A stretch of 64,000 nt of DNA from Antarctobacter albus (GTDB taxonomy: Bacteria; Pseudomonadota; Alphaproteobacteria; Rhodobacterales; Rhodobacteraceae): positions 274,466-338,465 of the forward strand of contig NZ_FMZI01000006.1 in the NCBI RefSeq assembly GCF_900101505.1. The letters run 5' to 3'. The position numbers and the translations under genes were made by a program. Each line of letters starts with the position of its first letter. Position 1 is the first letter of the stretch. A model generated the notes under the pieces. It worked only from the letters and a program-made list of their open reading frames with translations. It was not told where the DNA came from and searched no databases. Below, piece after piece: positions 26,527-35,603 of the stretch.

Positions 26527-27756
26527 GTGACGCAAGGCTTGCGTATAGGGTACATCGTCCCGCAATTCCCGGGACAGACGCACATCTTTTTCTGGCGCGA
26601 AATCCGCGCGCTGGAGGCGATGGGCCATGAGGTTCATGTATTCTCGACCCGCAAGCCGCCGCGCCGCCTGATTTCGCACGACTGGTCCGACCGGGCGATC
26701 GCGCGCACCACCTACCTGGGCCATGTCGATCCCCTGCCCGCCGCCGTGGCGCTGGCCAAGCTGAGCACAAGGGGCCTGCCCCTGTGGATACTGCGCGAGG
26801 GACCGGGATTCGCCCGGGACGCGCTGATCACAATGGCCGCCGCCGAACGGCTGCGGCGCGAGGCGGCGGCGCGCGGGCTGGATCACATCCATGCCCATTC
26901 CTGCGGGCGTGTCGCCCTGATCGCCTGTTTCGCGCACCTGATGGGCGGGCCTCGCTATTCACTGACCCTGCACGGGCCGCTGTCGGATTACGGCCCCGGC
27001 CAGCGGGTGAAATGGCGGCACGCCAGCTTTGCCACCATCATCACCCGCAAGATCCTGGCCGAGATCGAAGAGACCCTGGCCGGATCGCTGCCGGAGCGCC
27101 GGATCATCCGTCCGATGGGTGTGGACACCGAGAAACTGCAGCGCCGCACGCCCTACCAGCCACCCGAACACGGCCGCCCGATCCGCATATTCGCCTGCGG
27201 GCGCCTGAACGTGGTCAAGGGGCACCAGGACCTGATGGCCGCCACTCGCCAGCTACTGGACCAGGGCGTCGACGTGCGTGTCGAGATCGCCGGAGAGGAT
27301 GACGACGGTGGCACCGGCTACCGGATCGAGCTGGAAGAGACGCTGAAGCGGCTGCGCCTGCAGGATCACGTCAAGCTTTTGGGGGCCATCGACGCGGGCG
27401 AGGTCAAGGACAAGCTGGAAGAGTCGCACCTGTTCGTCCTGGCCAGTTGGCACGAACCCCTGGGCGTCGCCTACATGGAGGCCATGTCGATGGGTGTTCC
27501 GACCATCGGCACCGACGCGGGCGGGGTGCCCGAACTGATCACCGACGGCTCCACCGGCTACCTGGTGGAGCCGAAGAACCCCGGGATGCTGGCCCGCACG
27601 ATCCGCAGCCTGGTCGGCGATCCGGACGCGCTGATGCGCCTGTCAGAGGCCGGACGCCTGCACATCGTCGAGAATTTCCGCGCGTCGCTGGGCGCCGAGG
27701 TTCTGGTCGAAGAGATCGAGCGCCTGCGGACCCCGGCCACGGGCCCCGAGGCGTAA
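26527..27756 (+). CDS. GT4 family glycosyltransferase (colanic acid/exopolysaccharide type)
   Basis: This 409-residue GT-B transferase has IGYIVPQFPGQTHIFFWREI at the N-terminus, LHGPLSDYG (acceptor-side loop), RPMGVDTEKL, and the C-terminal HEPLGVAYMEAMSMGVP segment with the E-x7-E pair (about residues 313-321). The GTG start follows an AGGA-like site. It is transcribed alone, away from the flippase operon. It resembles WcaL/AmsK-like retaining transferases acting on lipid-linked sugars at the inner membrane. Specificity is not readable. Confidence 0.92.
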   Translation: MTQGLRIGYIVPQFPGQTHIFFWREIRALEAMGHEVHVFSTRKPPRRLISHDWSDRAIARTTYLGHVDPLPAAVALAKLSTRGLPLWILREGPGFARDALITMAAAERLRREAAARGLDHIHAHSCGRVALIACFAHLMGGPRYSLTLHGPLSDYGPGQRVKWRHASFATIITRKILAEIEETLAGSLPERRIIRPMGVDTEKLQRRTPYQPPEHGRPIRIFACGRLNVVKGHQDLMAATRQLLDQGVDVRVEIAGEDDDGGTGYRIELEETLKRLRLQDHVKLLGAIDAGEVKDKLEESHLFVLASWHEPLGVAYMEAMSMGVPTIGTDAGGVPELITDGSTGYLVEPKNPGMLARTIRSLVGDPDALMRLSEAGRLHIVENFRASLGAEVLVEEIERLRTPATGPEA

Positions 27757-27782
27757 GGCGGGTTTCATCCACCCGCCCGTTT
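27757..27782. terminator. Terminator hairpin between convergent GT4 and Hint genes
   Basis: The stem GGCGGGT / ACCCGCC has a 7-base loop and is followed by CGTTT, starting directly after the GT4 stop codon. It can serve both convergent genes. Confidence 0.65.
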
Positions 27783-27789
27783 GCCCGGT

Positions 27790-28977
27790 TCAGGCCACAA
27801 GACGCTTGCGCAGCCTCTCCGGCACCTGCCGCCGCGACGAGATCCGCGCGCAGGCCATTTCCGGGATCACCCGCTCTGTCCCGTAGCGCTCCATGTAATC
27901 GGCAAAGTTGTCAAAGCTTCGCCGCCCCGCGTAATCGACATAGCTCTCGGCAGGCGCCCCCTCTGCCAGCAGGACCTCATGCGCCTCGGTCTCGACATGG
28001 TAGACGGTGTACCGCTCTCCCATCCGAGACAGGGGCACCTGCGCGATGCCCGCGCCATCCACCAGCGCCCCGGCGTTCACCAGCATTCCATCCAGATAAA
28101 GCGCGTGGTCCGCGGTCAACAGCAAGTCGCGCAACGGCAGGCCATTGCCCAGCGCACCGGCCCGGATGCGCACCGGCATCAACCGCTCGGCCGGTCCGAA
28201 GCGGGTCGAAACGGTGGTCCTGCCGACCCAGCGCACCGGCACATCGCGCCCGTCCAGGGTTCGCAACAGGTCACCCGGTGCCAGGTCCTCGACCGCGCGC
28301 GCGCCATCGGGGGTCGCCATCCCGGTCCCGGCCAGGAAACAGGTGATGCCGGCGTCCTGCGTGGCAAAGGTGGTGCCGCTGATATTCGGCGCCGCATAGT
28401 CCTGGTTCACGTCCGTGTGGACCCAGAAAGCCGGGTCGTCGATATCGGCGATGTCCGTACCGGCAAACAGCGCGTTCTCGTCATCCCCACTGTCGGCGGT
28501 GATATTGTCGATCACCGGGCTGGGATCGTCATTGGCAATGGCGATGTCGATATTCGTCCGGCTCAGCCCGGTTTCGGCAAAGTTCACGTCCCAGGCGCCA
28601 CGGTTGGAAATCGCGGCAATCGCCTGACCGTTGGAAGAGGCGATGATATTGTCCGCCCCCGTGATCGACCACAGGTCGCCCGCCGCCGGGGTAACGGATC
28701 CGCCGGATGGATCCTCCAGCAGCGCAGTCGCCCCCTGGGCCCCTCCTACCCCTTCGGCGATCGTGACCCGGTCCAGCGGCGCCAGCCCGGCCGGGCCGAC
28801 GGTAAAGGTGATCGTCGAATCCGATCCCGCCTCCGGCGCGTGCAGCACGATGACCTCACCTGCCGGGATCGGATGGACCGCGATGAAGGAAATCAGCTCG
28901 TGCGGATTGCTCGTTCCGTCGCCGTTCGGTCCCGTGAAATTTCCCGTGAAAAGAATGGCCCCCGTCGAAACCGCCAT
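27790..28977 (-). CDS. Secreted Hint-domain protein 1
   Basis: This 395-residue protein has an N-terminal beta-rich, Asp/Gly/Thr-rich region (1-205) resembling secreted matrix proteins, then a Hint (Hedgehog/intein) domain starting at ITCFLAGTGMATPDG (about 210) with GDLLRTLDGRDVPVRWVG and LTADHALYLDG, giving the Cys and His expected for self-processing. No Sec signal is seen; Rhodobacterales Hint proteins of this type are usually type I secretion substrates, so export that way is inferred. An AAGGGG site precedes the ATG. It follows the GT4 convergently and heads the block of surface proteins. Role unknown, possibly matrix attachment or autoprocessing. Confidence 0.85.
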   Translation of the reverse strand: MAVSTGAILFTGNFTGPNGDGTSNPHELISFIAVHPIPAGEVIVLHAPEAGSDSTITFTVGPAGLAPLDRVTIAEGVGGAQGATALLEDPSGGSVTPAAGDLWSITGADNIIASSNGQAIAAISNRGAWDVNFAETGLSRTNIDIAIANDDPSPVIDNITADSGDDENALFAGTDIADIDDPAFWVHTDVNQDYAAPNISGTTFATQDAGITCFLAGTGMATPDGARAVEDLAPGDLLRTLDGRDVPVRWVGRTTVSTRFGPAERLMPVRIRAGALGNGLPLRDLLLTADHALYLDGMLVNAGALVDGAGIAQVPLSRMGERYTVYHVETEAHEVLLAEGAPAESYVDYAGRRSFDNFADYMERYGTERVIPEMACARISSRRQVPERLRKRLVA

Positions 28978-29076
28978 GTGATCTACCCCTTAACCTGTGC
29001 CGGATTGTCGAAATGTCGTCGGGCCGAGTGTGCCCCTTCAAAGGCGTTTTGACAATCGCGGCGCGGGCGATGGCTG

Positions 29077-32004
29077 TCAGCGGAGCAGGTCTGCCAGCGG
29101 GATCACGGTGTCGGGGGCGGCGTCAAAGACCACCTCTTCAATCCCTGCCATGCGAACGGGGCCGCTGTCGGCACGCGCAAGAACAGTGCCGTTTTCCCGT
29201 GTGAACTCATAGCCTGCACGCGTTCCAGTCAAGATCGCGCGATCCTGCCCAGGCCCCCCGTTCAACACGTCCGCGCCACCACCCGAGACCAGAACATCGT
29301 CCCCCGGCCCGCCGGTCAGATAGTCTTCCTGCGCGGTGCCCTGGATACGGCCCTCGGCGCCCAGCAGCCTGACACCGTTCAGAAAGGCGGCCTCGTCCCG
29401 CGCTTCCCAGCCGTTGGGGCCAGAGGCGTTGTAGGCCATCAGCATGTCCCAGCGCGGGTTCTCGTCCTCGAGATAACGCAGGGCGCCCCAGCTGCCCCAC
29501 ATGGACGAGGGCGCCACGTCCACGAATGCGTTGAACAGCACGCCACCGGCATCGACCCATCCGGCCAGGAGGATCTCGTACAGGCGCGCCATTTCGGGTG
29601 TATAGCTGAACACCTCGAAGAAGGCGGTCAGCCTTTCGTCATTGACCCGCGCGCCATGTCCCACCAGGTGCGTGCCGCCCTCGTACATGATCAGCCGCAG
29701 GTCATGCTTGCGGGCCACCCCGGCGTGATAGGGAAAGATCTCCTCGACCAGCTGCCGCAACGACCCTTTCTCCAGCGCCTCGGCCACGGGGGCGATGGCG
29801 GCCTCGAACTGGCGATCCTTGACGAATTCCCGCAGGGCGACCCGCTGCAGGCCCTCGGCCGCGCCCGCGTCCTGGGCAAGATCGGCGGCCGCATCCAGCC
29901 AGCCGTCCATGCGCTGCGCCATTTCCTCGCCGCCCATCTCGTAGCCGAAATAGCCGGTCACCGCGTAGGCGTCGAAACTGTCGACCGGCATGTGCCCCAG
30001 CCGCAGAAAGGCCAGGGGCGCCTGCAGGATCTCCTGTTCCAGCCCGGGCCAGCCGGTATGCGTCGCCACCACCCGCACCAGGCGATCAGTTTTTTCGCCG
30101 AAAACCTCGGTCCAGATGTCCATGACCTGCGCTGCCCGCAGCCCGTAGAATTGCGCCCATCCCTGGTCCGTCGCGCCCCAGAGCGCCTCTGCCTGGCCGC
30201 GCGCCCAGGCCGCCTGCGGGAAACCGGGGTTCCAGACCTCGTTGGACAGTTCGACATAAGCCCTCAGGCGGGGATCAAGGTCACGTTCGACGATCTCGGC
30301 AAAGCGGCGGACGTAATCGTCATCGGCCAGGTGGGGCATGTTGAACCAGGCATCCGCACCCACAAGATTGGCCAGCCGCACCATGACCTCGACCGGCACC
30401 CCCCATTCCGACCAGCTGGCCGTTGCCATCGTCGGCCGCGTGTCCCATCCCGTCACCGGAGAGCCGTTGGTGATCATCCAGTCCATGAAGCGCAACACGC
30501 GCACGTCCTCGATCCGGGCCAGGAAATCCGGGTTGAACAACGCCCCGGCGCGGTACAGCGCCTCGTGCTCTTCGCGCAGGATGACGATGTTGCGGATCGG
30601 GTCGGCGGGGTCGATCGCGGTGATCGACAGCGCCACCAGCCCCTCGCCCGGTTCATAACTGAAGGTCATGCGGCCCGGCTCGTTCCGAACGCGCCGGGCC
30701 CGGCCGACCAGCTTGAACTCGGCCTTGCCGTCATAGGTCAGGACATAGTCACCGCGCAGGGACACCGCGTCCCTGGGCTGGTTCGTCAGGATCACGGTTT
30801 CGATGGCGTCGACCCCTTCGGGCATCCGCAAGGGCCAGTCGTCCTCGTCCAGATGACCGCCGGCGCGCAACTCCTCGGTGCTGACGGCGCCCCATCGGTC
30901 ACCGATGTTGCCGACCCAGCCGCGCGAGGATTTCATCAGGTCGAGAAAGGGATGCTGGGTCGACCAGTCGGAAATGCCGTTCAGGCCAATCCCCAGCGCC
31001 GGGGCACCCTGGGGCCTGACACCACGCGGCGGCAGCGAAATCGGCTGGCGTTCGGGCAGGTCCGGCGCACGGGCCTCCTCTGTCGGCGGATCGCCGGGCG
31101 CGGGGGCCGTGGCCTCGCGCTGCGGCACCTGTTGCCAGATCGCCTCTGCCAGTTGGGCATAGTTGGCCACCACGTCCGGATGCAGCGTCGCGGGGGGCAA
31201 GAACCCCTCCGGCGGCGGCGCGTCGTAGATCCAGGCATAGGTGACCATCGCCGCCAGCATGTAGAGCGTCGGCGTCCCGTGCGGCGCGTTATCGGTATAA
31301 AGCGCCTCTGCCGGCAGCCCCTCCAGCAGGCCGCCCCGCTGAAAGAACCCGGCCAGGATCGAGGCCACCGGGATCACCTCGACCTGCGTGTCGGGACGGG
31401 TGACGGACATCACGTTCAGCAGGTCGCGATACCACTGGTGGTATTCGCCCGCGTTGAAATCGTGATACCGGCGCAACTGCCGGTTCGAGGGCGGGAAGTT
31501 GCGCGAGAAACTGGCCATGTCCGACCAGCCCTCGTAGACAAACAGCCGCGTGCCCGGGCTGTTGACCTCGACCCAGTCAAAGATCCGCTGCAAGGCGCCC
31601 AGCGGGCTTTCCCCATCCGGATTGTCGCCGTCATAGGGCACGTCGGGCAACTGGTACTGGATAAAGTTCGCGGGCGTCGCGATTACCGCGTCGTAGCGCC
31701 CGTCGCGGAACGGCCCCTGCCCCGGCGACCAGGCGCCCTGCACCCCCGGAAAGGACCAGTTCGCCGTTGGCGGCAGGCTGTCGGCAAAGTTCCTGAGAAA
31801 CCCCCATTGCCCGTCCAGAGCCAGCGACCGCCCATCCGCCCTCGCCATCTGGTTCATCCAGTGGGGAACGTTGGTATGGTCCGATGTCTCGCTCTGGTGA
31901 TGGACCAGCGAGTTGCCAAAGACGTAGACGCGCGCCGAGTCCCGGCCCTGCGCCGATGCGGCCCCTGCATACAGCACCAGCAGTGCCGCCAGAATTCTTA
32001 TCAT
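29077..32004 (-). CDS. Secreted SGNH-like / glycoside-hydrolase-like protein with RTX repeats
   Basis: This 975-residue protein starts with a clear Sec signal (MIRILAALLVLYAGAASA). Residues about 20-300 look SGNH-hydrolase-like (VYVFGNSLVHHQ as the GDS-equivalent block). After a Pro-rich linker (about 300-345), a large domain has ELSNEVWN (about 620) and LIMYEGG (about 790), which resemble the acid/base and nucleophile glutamates of clan A glycosidases. Residues about 890-930 hold RTX nonapeptides (GGPGDDVL, GGGADVLNGGPGQD), which bind Ca. Sec signal and RTX in one protein is unusual. It probably acts on, or binds, the extracellular polysaccharide of this locus. The ATG at 32004 is chosen for the signal peptide. 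Confidence 0.8.
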   Translation of the reverse strand: MIRILAALLVLYAGAASAQGRDSARVYVFGNSLVHHQSETSDHTNVPHWMNQMARADGRSLALDGQWGFLRNFADSLPPTANWSFPGVQGAWSPGQGPFRDGRYDAVIATPANFIQYQLPDVPYDGDNPDGESPLGALQRIFDWVEVNSPGTRLFVYEGWSDMASFSRNFPPSNRQLRRYHDFNAGEYHQWYRDLLNVMSVTRPDTQVEVIPVASILAGFFQRGGLLEGLPAEALYTDNAPHGTPTLYMLAAMVTYAWIYDAPPPEGFLPPATLHPDVVANYAQLAEAIWQQVPQREATAPAPGDPPTEEARAPDLPERQPISLPPRGVRPQGAPALGIGLNGISDWSTQHPFLDLMKSSRGWVGNIGDRWGAVSTEELRAGGHLDEDDWPLRMPEGVDAIETVILTNQPRDAVSLRGDYVLTYDGKAEFKLVGRARRVRNEPGRMTFSYEPGEGLVALSITAIDPADPIRNIVILREEHEALYRAGALFNPDFLARIEDVRVLRFMDWMITNGSPVTGWDTRPTMATASWSEWGVPVEVMVRLANLVGADAWFNMPHLADDDYVRRFAEIVERDLDPRLRAYVELSNEVWNPGFPQAAWARGQAEALWGATDQGWAQFYGLRAAQVMDIWTEVFGEKTDRLVRVVATHTGWPGLEQEILQAPLAFLRLGHMPVDSFDAYAVTGYFGYEMGGEEMAQRMDGWLDAAADLAQDAGAAEGLQRVALREFVKDRQFEAAIAPVAEALEKGSLRQLVEEIFPYHAGVARKHDLRLIMYEGGTHLVGHGARVNDERLTAFFEVFSYTPEMARLYEILLAGWVDAGGVLFNAFVDVAPSSMWGSWGALRYLEDENPRWDMLMAYNASGPNGWEARDEAAFLNGVRLLGAEGRIQGTAQEDYLTGGPGDDVLVSGGGADVLNGGPGQDRAILTGTRAGYEFTRENGTVLARADSGPVRMAGIEEVVFDAAPDTVIPLADLLR

Positions 32005-32129
32005 GGCTCTGCCCCGATTATCTTGCCTCGGGGCAAGTATGCCTGATGTGTGCCACAAGGCAAACGCAGCATTGCAGGCGAACGGGGCGCCCAAGGGCGC
32101 CCCGTGGTTTCAGGCGGGAACGCGTGGCA

Positions 32130-33374
32130 TCACTCTGCCGCAGCGTCTTCGTAGGTGCAGACCGTGCACAGTTCGTCCGCGCAATATCCGGGGATGCAGG
32201 CCGGACCCACGTAGTCCCCGGGCGCGTCACCGACACAGAGATATTCCGCCGTGAAGGTCGCCCCGTCACAGGTTCCGGATTCCAGGCATGTCTCGCCGGT
32301 CCCGGTCGAGAATTGCCACAACGCGCGGCTGGAATATTCCCCGCTGGGATCGCAGGTCGCGGTGTAGTTCTGCGTCACCGATTTCGACAGCGCCGAGGTG
32401 AAGGCGAACGAGGCCGCGTAGGACTGCGAGATCGAGGCCGAGGCCTTGACCCCGGTGCCCAGGATGGTCAGCCCCGCTTCCATCGATTCCGTGACCGTGA
32501 TCCCCCATTGCTGGGTCGTGGTCCAGCTGTTGGTCTTGGTTGTCCCGACCGAAATTTCATGGCTGATCGGGCAGTTCTTGCCATCGCAGGAAATCACCTT
32601 TTCCCAGCGCCCGACGGTGTTCACCGACAAGGGCTTTTGCGCCTGGTAGTAGCAGCGCTTGCCGGTGTGGATCGGGTCGACCCCGAAAAAGTTGTTCTCG
32701 CAGGGGAAGGCATTTCCGGTGTGGTGGACGAACCGGATGTCATAGCGATCCTCGGCCCCGTAACGGACCATGACGACGTCACCCACGTTCATCTGGCATT
32801 CGCGGTCCTCGGTGGCGCATTCGATCACGTCGCCGTAGCCCAGGGTATAGGCATCACCCATCTGGCAGACCTTGTCGCTGCCCTTAACCGGATCGAACCC
32901 GAAATAATCGTTGGTGCAGGCGATCTTCTGGCTGTTTGATCCGCCAATCAGCGTGTAGGCCCACTTGCCCCCGGTGCCGTAGCGGACCCAGCGGAATTCC
33001 CCGTTCGGATTGCTGAAATCCTTTCCTTCGTCCGCGACCTTGGCAAAGGTTTCATCCGGCGGCACACCAAACAGGTTCTCGCGGATGTAGGCGCATTCCT
33101 TGTCTGTCCCGCGCGACGGGTCGCCCCAGAAGTTCTTGCAGGGAACCTTTTCCAGACCCTTGGTGATGAAAAAGGTGAAATCCTCGCTGATGCCGTAACG
33201 AGTGATGACCAGGTCGCTGGTCCCGGGTTCGCATTCCTTGCCCTCCTTGGCGCAATTCACCCATTGCTGGGACTGAACGCTGGCGTATTGCGTCACGCCA
33301 TCGCTGTAGATCGGTTGCGCCGCGGCTGGCGACGACAGGCATAGCGCTGACAACAATAGAAAAATTCTGTTCAT
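32130..33374 (-). CDS. Secreted Cys-rich protein with three RYG/FGxDP repeats and a beta-rich C-terminal region
   Basis: This 414-residue protein has a Sec signal (MNRIFLLLSALCLSSPAAA) and GGAGG 8 bases before the ATG. Three repeats of about 60-70 residues share a CaxEgxxC, then vRYG, then CxNxxFGxDPxxGxdKxC pattern (about 35-100, 115-175 and 180-255; the first repeat has FWGDPSRG, the second lacks the leading Cys pair). The C-terminal region (about 265-345) is Ser/Thr-rich with alternating residues (KASASISQSYAASFAFTSA), reminiscent of aerolysin-type insertion hairpins, followed by a Cys-rich tail. The repeats resemble a secreted, probably carbohydrate-binding, module. The function is not known; a lectin or pore-forming protein is a guess. 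Confidence 0.8.
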   Translation of the reverse strand: MNRIFLLLSALCLSSPAAAQPIYSDGVTQYASVQSQQWVNCAKEGKECEPGTSDLVITRYGISEDFTFFITKGLEKVPCKNFWGDPSRGTDKECAYIRENLFGVPPDETFAKVADEGKDFSNPNGEFRWVRYGTGGKWAYTLIGGSNSQKIACTNDYFGFDPVKGSDKVCQMGDAYTLGYGDVIECATEDRECQMNVGDVVMVRYGAEDRYDIRFVHHTGNAFPCENNFFGVDPIHTGKRCYYQAQKPLSVNTVGRWEKVISCDGKNCPISHEISVGTTKTNSWTTTQQWGITVTESMEAGLTILGTGVKASASISQSYAASFAFTSALSKSVTQNYTATCDPSGEYSSRALWQFSTGTGETCLESGTCDGATFTAEYLCVGDAPGDYVGPACIPGYCADELCTVCTYEDAAAE

Positions 33375-33570
33375 AACGAGGGCCTCCAAACCCGGGGAAT
33401 CAACTTTTGAGGGTGCAGTGTTGAAGAAAATCCCCCTCAAGTGAATTCTTGACTTCTATTTTAAATAGCGAAACTTATAGACGAATCGTCTTTAGGTTGT
33501 TTTTCAGAGTGTCGAATTTTCCCGTCGAAACCGGGTTTTCATTTGGAATTTGCTCCGTATATTGGCCGTC
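33375..33570. promoter_or_regulatory. AT-rich divergent control region with leuA-leader promoter
   Basis: This is the most AT-rich stretch in the window. It contains CTATTTTAAATAG (33455-33467), the palindrome AGACGA-A-TCGTCT (33479-33491) and a promoter-like pair TTTTCA (33536) and TATATT (33558-33563) with 16-bp spacing, which would start RNA at about 33570. It separates the minus-strand secreted protein from the leucine leader. Confidence 0.5.
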
Positions 33571-33657
33571 ATGATCACGACCCGCCATAACGCCCCTCAG
33601 ACCCGCCTTTCGGCGGTCTTTGCGCTTGGCGCCGGTCTACTGCTAACTCGCCTCTGA
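33571..33657 (+). CDS. Leucine leader peptide (28 aa) for leuA attenuation
   Basis: This short frame reads MITTRHNAPQTRLSAVFALG followed by AGLLLTRL and stop. Six of 28 residues are Leu (codons 13, 19, 23, 24, 25, 28), three in a row including the rare CTA twice. It lies 216 bp before leuA on the same strand. Ribosome stalling at the Leu run would control the downstream RNA fold. The TATATT box is only about 7 bases from the ATG, so the transcript may be leaderless. Confidence 0.8.
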   Translation: MITTRHNAPQTRLSAVFALGAGLLLTRL

Positions 33658-33688
33658 GCGTGGCCCCCTCGGCGCGCGTGCTCAGAGG
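33651..33688 (+). promoter_or_regulatory. leuA attenuator stem overlapping the leader stop
   Basis: A perfect 9-bp inverted repeat (CCTCTGAGC at 33651-33659, GCTCAGAGG at 33680-33688) overlaps the last codons and stop of the leader. The 11-base sequence CGGCGCGCGTG occurs in its loop (33670) and again at 33794, and GACCTGC (33707) can pair with GCAGGTC (33808). These offer alternative folds. No clean T-run terminator was found before leuA; 33689-33872 holds no gene. Confidence 0.6.
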
Positions 33689-33872
33689 AGATGTGTGACG
33701 CGCCGGGACCTGCACGCACACGAGTTGGGACCTTTCCGATGACAGACACATCAGGCCAGAACCGGGGCCGTCATCCTTCCGCTTTCGCGGACCCGGCGCG
33801 CGTGCCCGCAGGTCACCCCCCAAGACAGTCCGGACCGCCCCGGCGGCCCGCCCGCATAGCTGAGGAAAGACC

Positions 33873-35441
33873 ATGAGCACCGAAAAAGACCGCGTCGTCA
33901 TCTTCGACACCACCCTTCGCGACGGCGAACAATCGCCCGGCGCCACCATGACCCATGACGAAAAGCTCGAGATCGCAGAGCTGCTCGATGACATGGGCGT
34001 CGACATCATCGAGGCCGGTTTTCCGATCGCCTCCGAAGGCGACTTTCGCGCCGTTTCCGAAATCGCCCAACGGTCCAAACAGGCCGTGATCTGCGGCCTT
34101 GCCCGCGCGCAGCTGCCCGACATCGACCGCTGCTGGGAGGCCGTCAAGAAATCCGCACGGCCGCGCATCCACACCTTCATCGGCACCTCGCCGCTGCACC
34201 GCGCCATTCCGAACCTCACGATGGACGAGATGGCCGAGCGCATCCACGAGACCGTGACCCACGCCCGCAACCTCTGCGACAACGTGCAATGGTCGCCGAT
34301 GGATGCGACCCGGACGGAATGGGATTACCTCTGCCGCGTGGTCGAGATCGCCATCAAGGCGGGCGCCACCACGATCAACATTCCCGACACGGTGGGCTAT
34401 ACCGCCCCGGTCGAAAGCGCCGACCTGATCCGCAAGCTGATCGAAACCGTGCCCGGCGGTGACGAGGTGGTCTTTGCCACCCATTGCCACAACGACCTTG
34501 GCATGGCGACGGCGAACGCCCTTGCCGCCGTCGCGGGTGGCGCACGCCAGATCGAATGCACCATCAACGGCCTTGGCGAAAGAGCGGGCAACACGGCCCT
34601 CGAAGAGGTGGTCATGGCGCTCAAGGTGCGGGGCGACATCATGCCCTACTACACCGAGATCGACACCAAGAAGATCATGCATATCTCGCGCCGCGTCTCG
34701 ACGGTGTCGGGCTTCCCGGTACAGTTCAACAAGGCCATCGTCGGCAAGAACGCCTTTGCCCACGAAAGCGGCATCCACCAGGACGGGATGCTGAAGAACG
34801 CCGAGACCTTCGAGATCATGCGCCCCGAGGACGTGGGCATCGCGGGCACCTCCTTGCCGCTGGGCAAGCATTCGGGCCGCGCCGCGCTGCGGGCCAAGCT
34901 CAAGGACCTTGGTGTCGAGGTCGGGGACAACCAGCTCAAGGACATCTTCGTGCGGTTCAAGGATCTTGCCGACCGCAAGAAAGAGGTCTTTGACGACGAC
35001 ATTCTGGCGCTTGTCACCGCAACCACCGACGGCGATTCGAACCGCCTTGAACTGGTGAACCTGCGGGTGGTCTGCGGCACCGGCGGTCCGGCCGAGGCGC
35101 AGCTTGAAATGGAAGTCGATGGCCAGGACCAGAGCGCAACCTGCCACGGCGACGGCCCCGTGGATGCCTGTTTCAAGGCCGTGCGCGAACTGCACCCCAA
35201 CAAGGCGCGGCTGCAGCTCTATCAGGTGCACGCCGTGACCGAGGGCACCGACGCCCAGGCCACCGTTTCCGTGCGGCTTGAAGAGGACGGCATCATCGCC
35301 ACCGGCCAGTCTGCGGACACCGATACAGTCGTCGCCTCCGTGCGTGCCTATATCCAGGCGCTGAACCGGCTCATGGTGCGCCGCTCCAAGATGGGACCGG
35401 GCGCCGACACGCGCGAAATATCCTACAAGGAAATGGGCTGA
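33873..35441 (+). CDS. leuA: 2-isopropylmalate synthase
   Basis: This 522-residue enzyme makes the first committed step of leucine synthesis: acetyl-CoA plus 2-oxoisovalerate gives 2-isopropylmalate. Visible features are FDTTLRDGEQSPG (about 10-22), the metal-binding HCHNDLG (about 205), GLGERAGNTALEE and a C-terminal regulatory domain (about 390-500) for leucine feedback. Length is typical. GAGGA precedes the ATG by 7 bases. The leader peptide upstream gives transcriptional control by Leu-tRNA. No other leu genes are adjacent. Confidence 0.97.
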   Translation: MSTEKDRVVIFDTTLRDGEQSPGATMTHDEKLEIAELLDDMGVDIIEAGFPIASEGDFRAVSEIAQRSKQAVICGLARAQLPDIDRCWEAVKKSARPRIHTFIGTSPLHRAIPNLTMDEMAERIHETVTHARNLCDNVQWSPMDATRTEWDYLCRVVEIAIKAGATTINIPDTVGYTAPVESADLIRKLIETVPGGDEVVFATHCHNDLGMATANALAAVAGGARQIECTINGLGERAGNTALEEVVMALKVRGDIMPYYTEIDTKKIMHISRRVSTVSGFPVQFNKAIVGKNAFAHESGIHQDGMLKNAETFEIMRPEDVGIAGTSLPLGKHSGRAALRAKLKDLGVEVGDNQLKDIFVRFKDLADRKKEVFDDDILALVTATTDGDSNRLELVNLRVVCGTGGPAEAQLEMEVDGQDQSATCHGDGPVDACFKAVRELHPNKARLQLYQVHAVTEGTDAQATVSVRLEEDGIIATGQSADTDTVVASVRAYIQALNRLMVRRSKMGPGADTREISYKEMG

Positions 35442-35529
35442 CCCAGGCCCCGTGCTCCGTCGACGTCCCATTCGCCGGCGGAGCCCCCCCCAAATGAGCG
35501 AGTTGACGAGTCCGTGAGCGCGTGAACCC

Positions 35530-35561
35530 AGGTTAAAGATTTACTGCATTTTAACCTTTTT
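35530..35561 (+). terminator. AT-rich terminator after leuA
   Basis: The stem AGGTTAAA / TTTAACCT (8 bp, 12-base loop) is followed by TTTT. It lies 88 bp after the leuA stop and just before the next gene, so it may also overlap that gene's promoter. Confidence 0.55.
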
Positions 35562-35603
35562 GATGTTCTGTTAACCGAGTTTATTCGTTTGCTGGAGGCC
35601 CCG

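Noticed and set aside
33575..34282. Minus-strand frame of 235 codons opposite the leu leader and leuA
   Set aside because: It is antisense to leuA and to the leader, with no domain or start signal.
35490..35525. Hammerhead-like sequence after leuA (GACGAGTCCGTGAG)
   Set aside because: The conserved CUGAUGA and GAAA core elements are missing.
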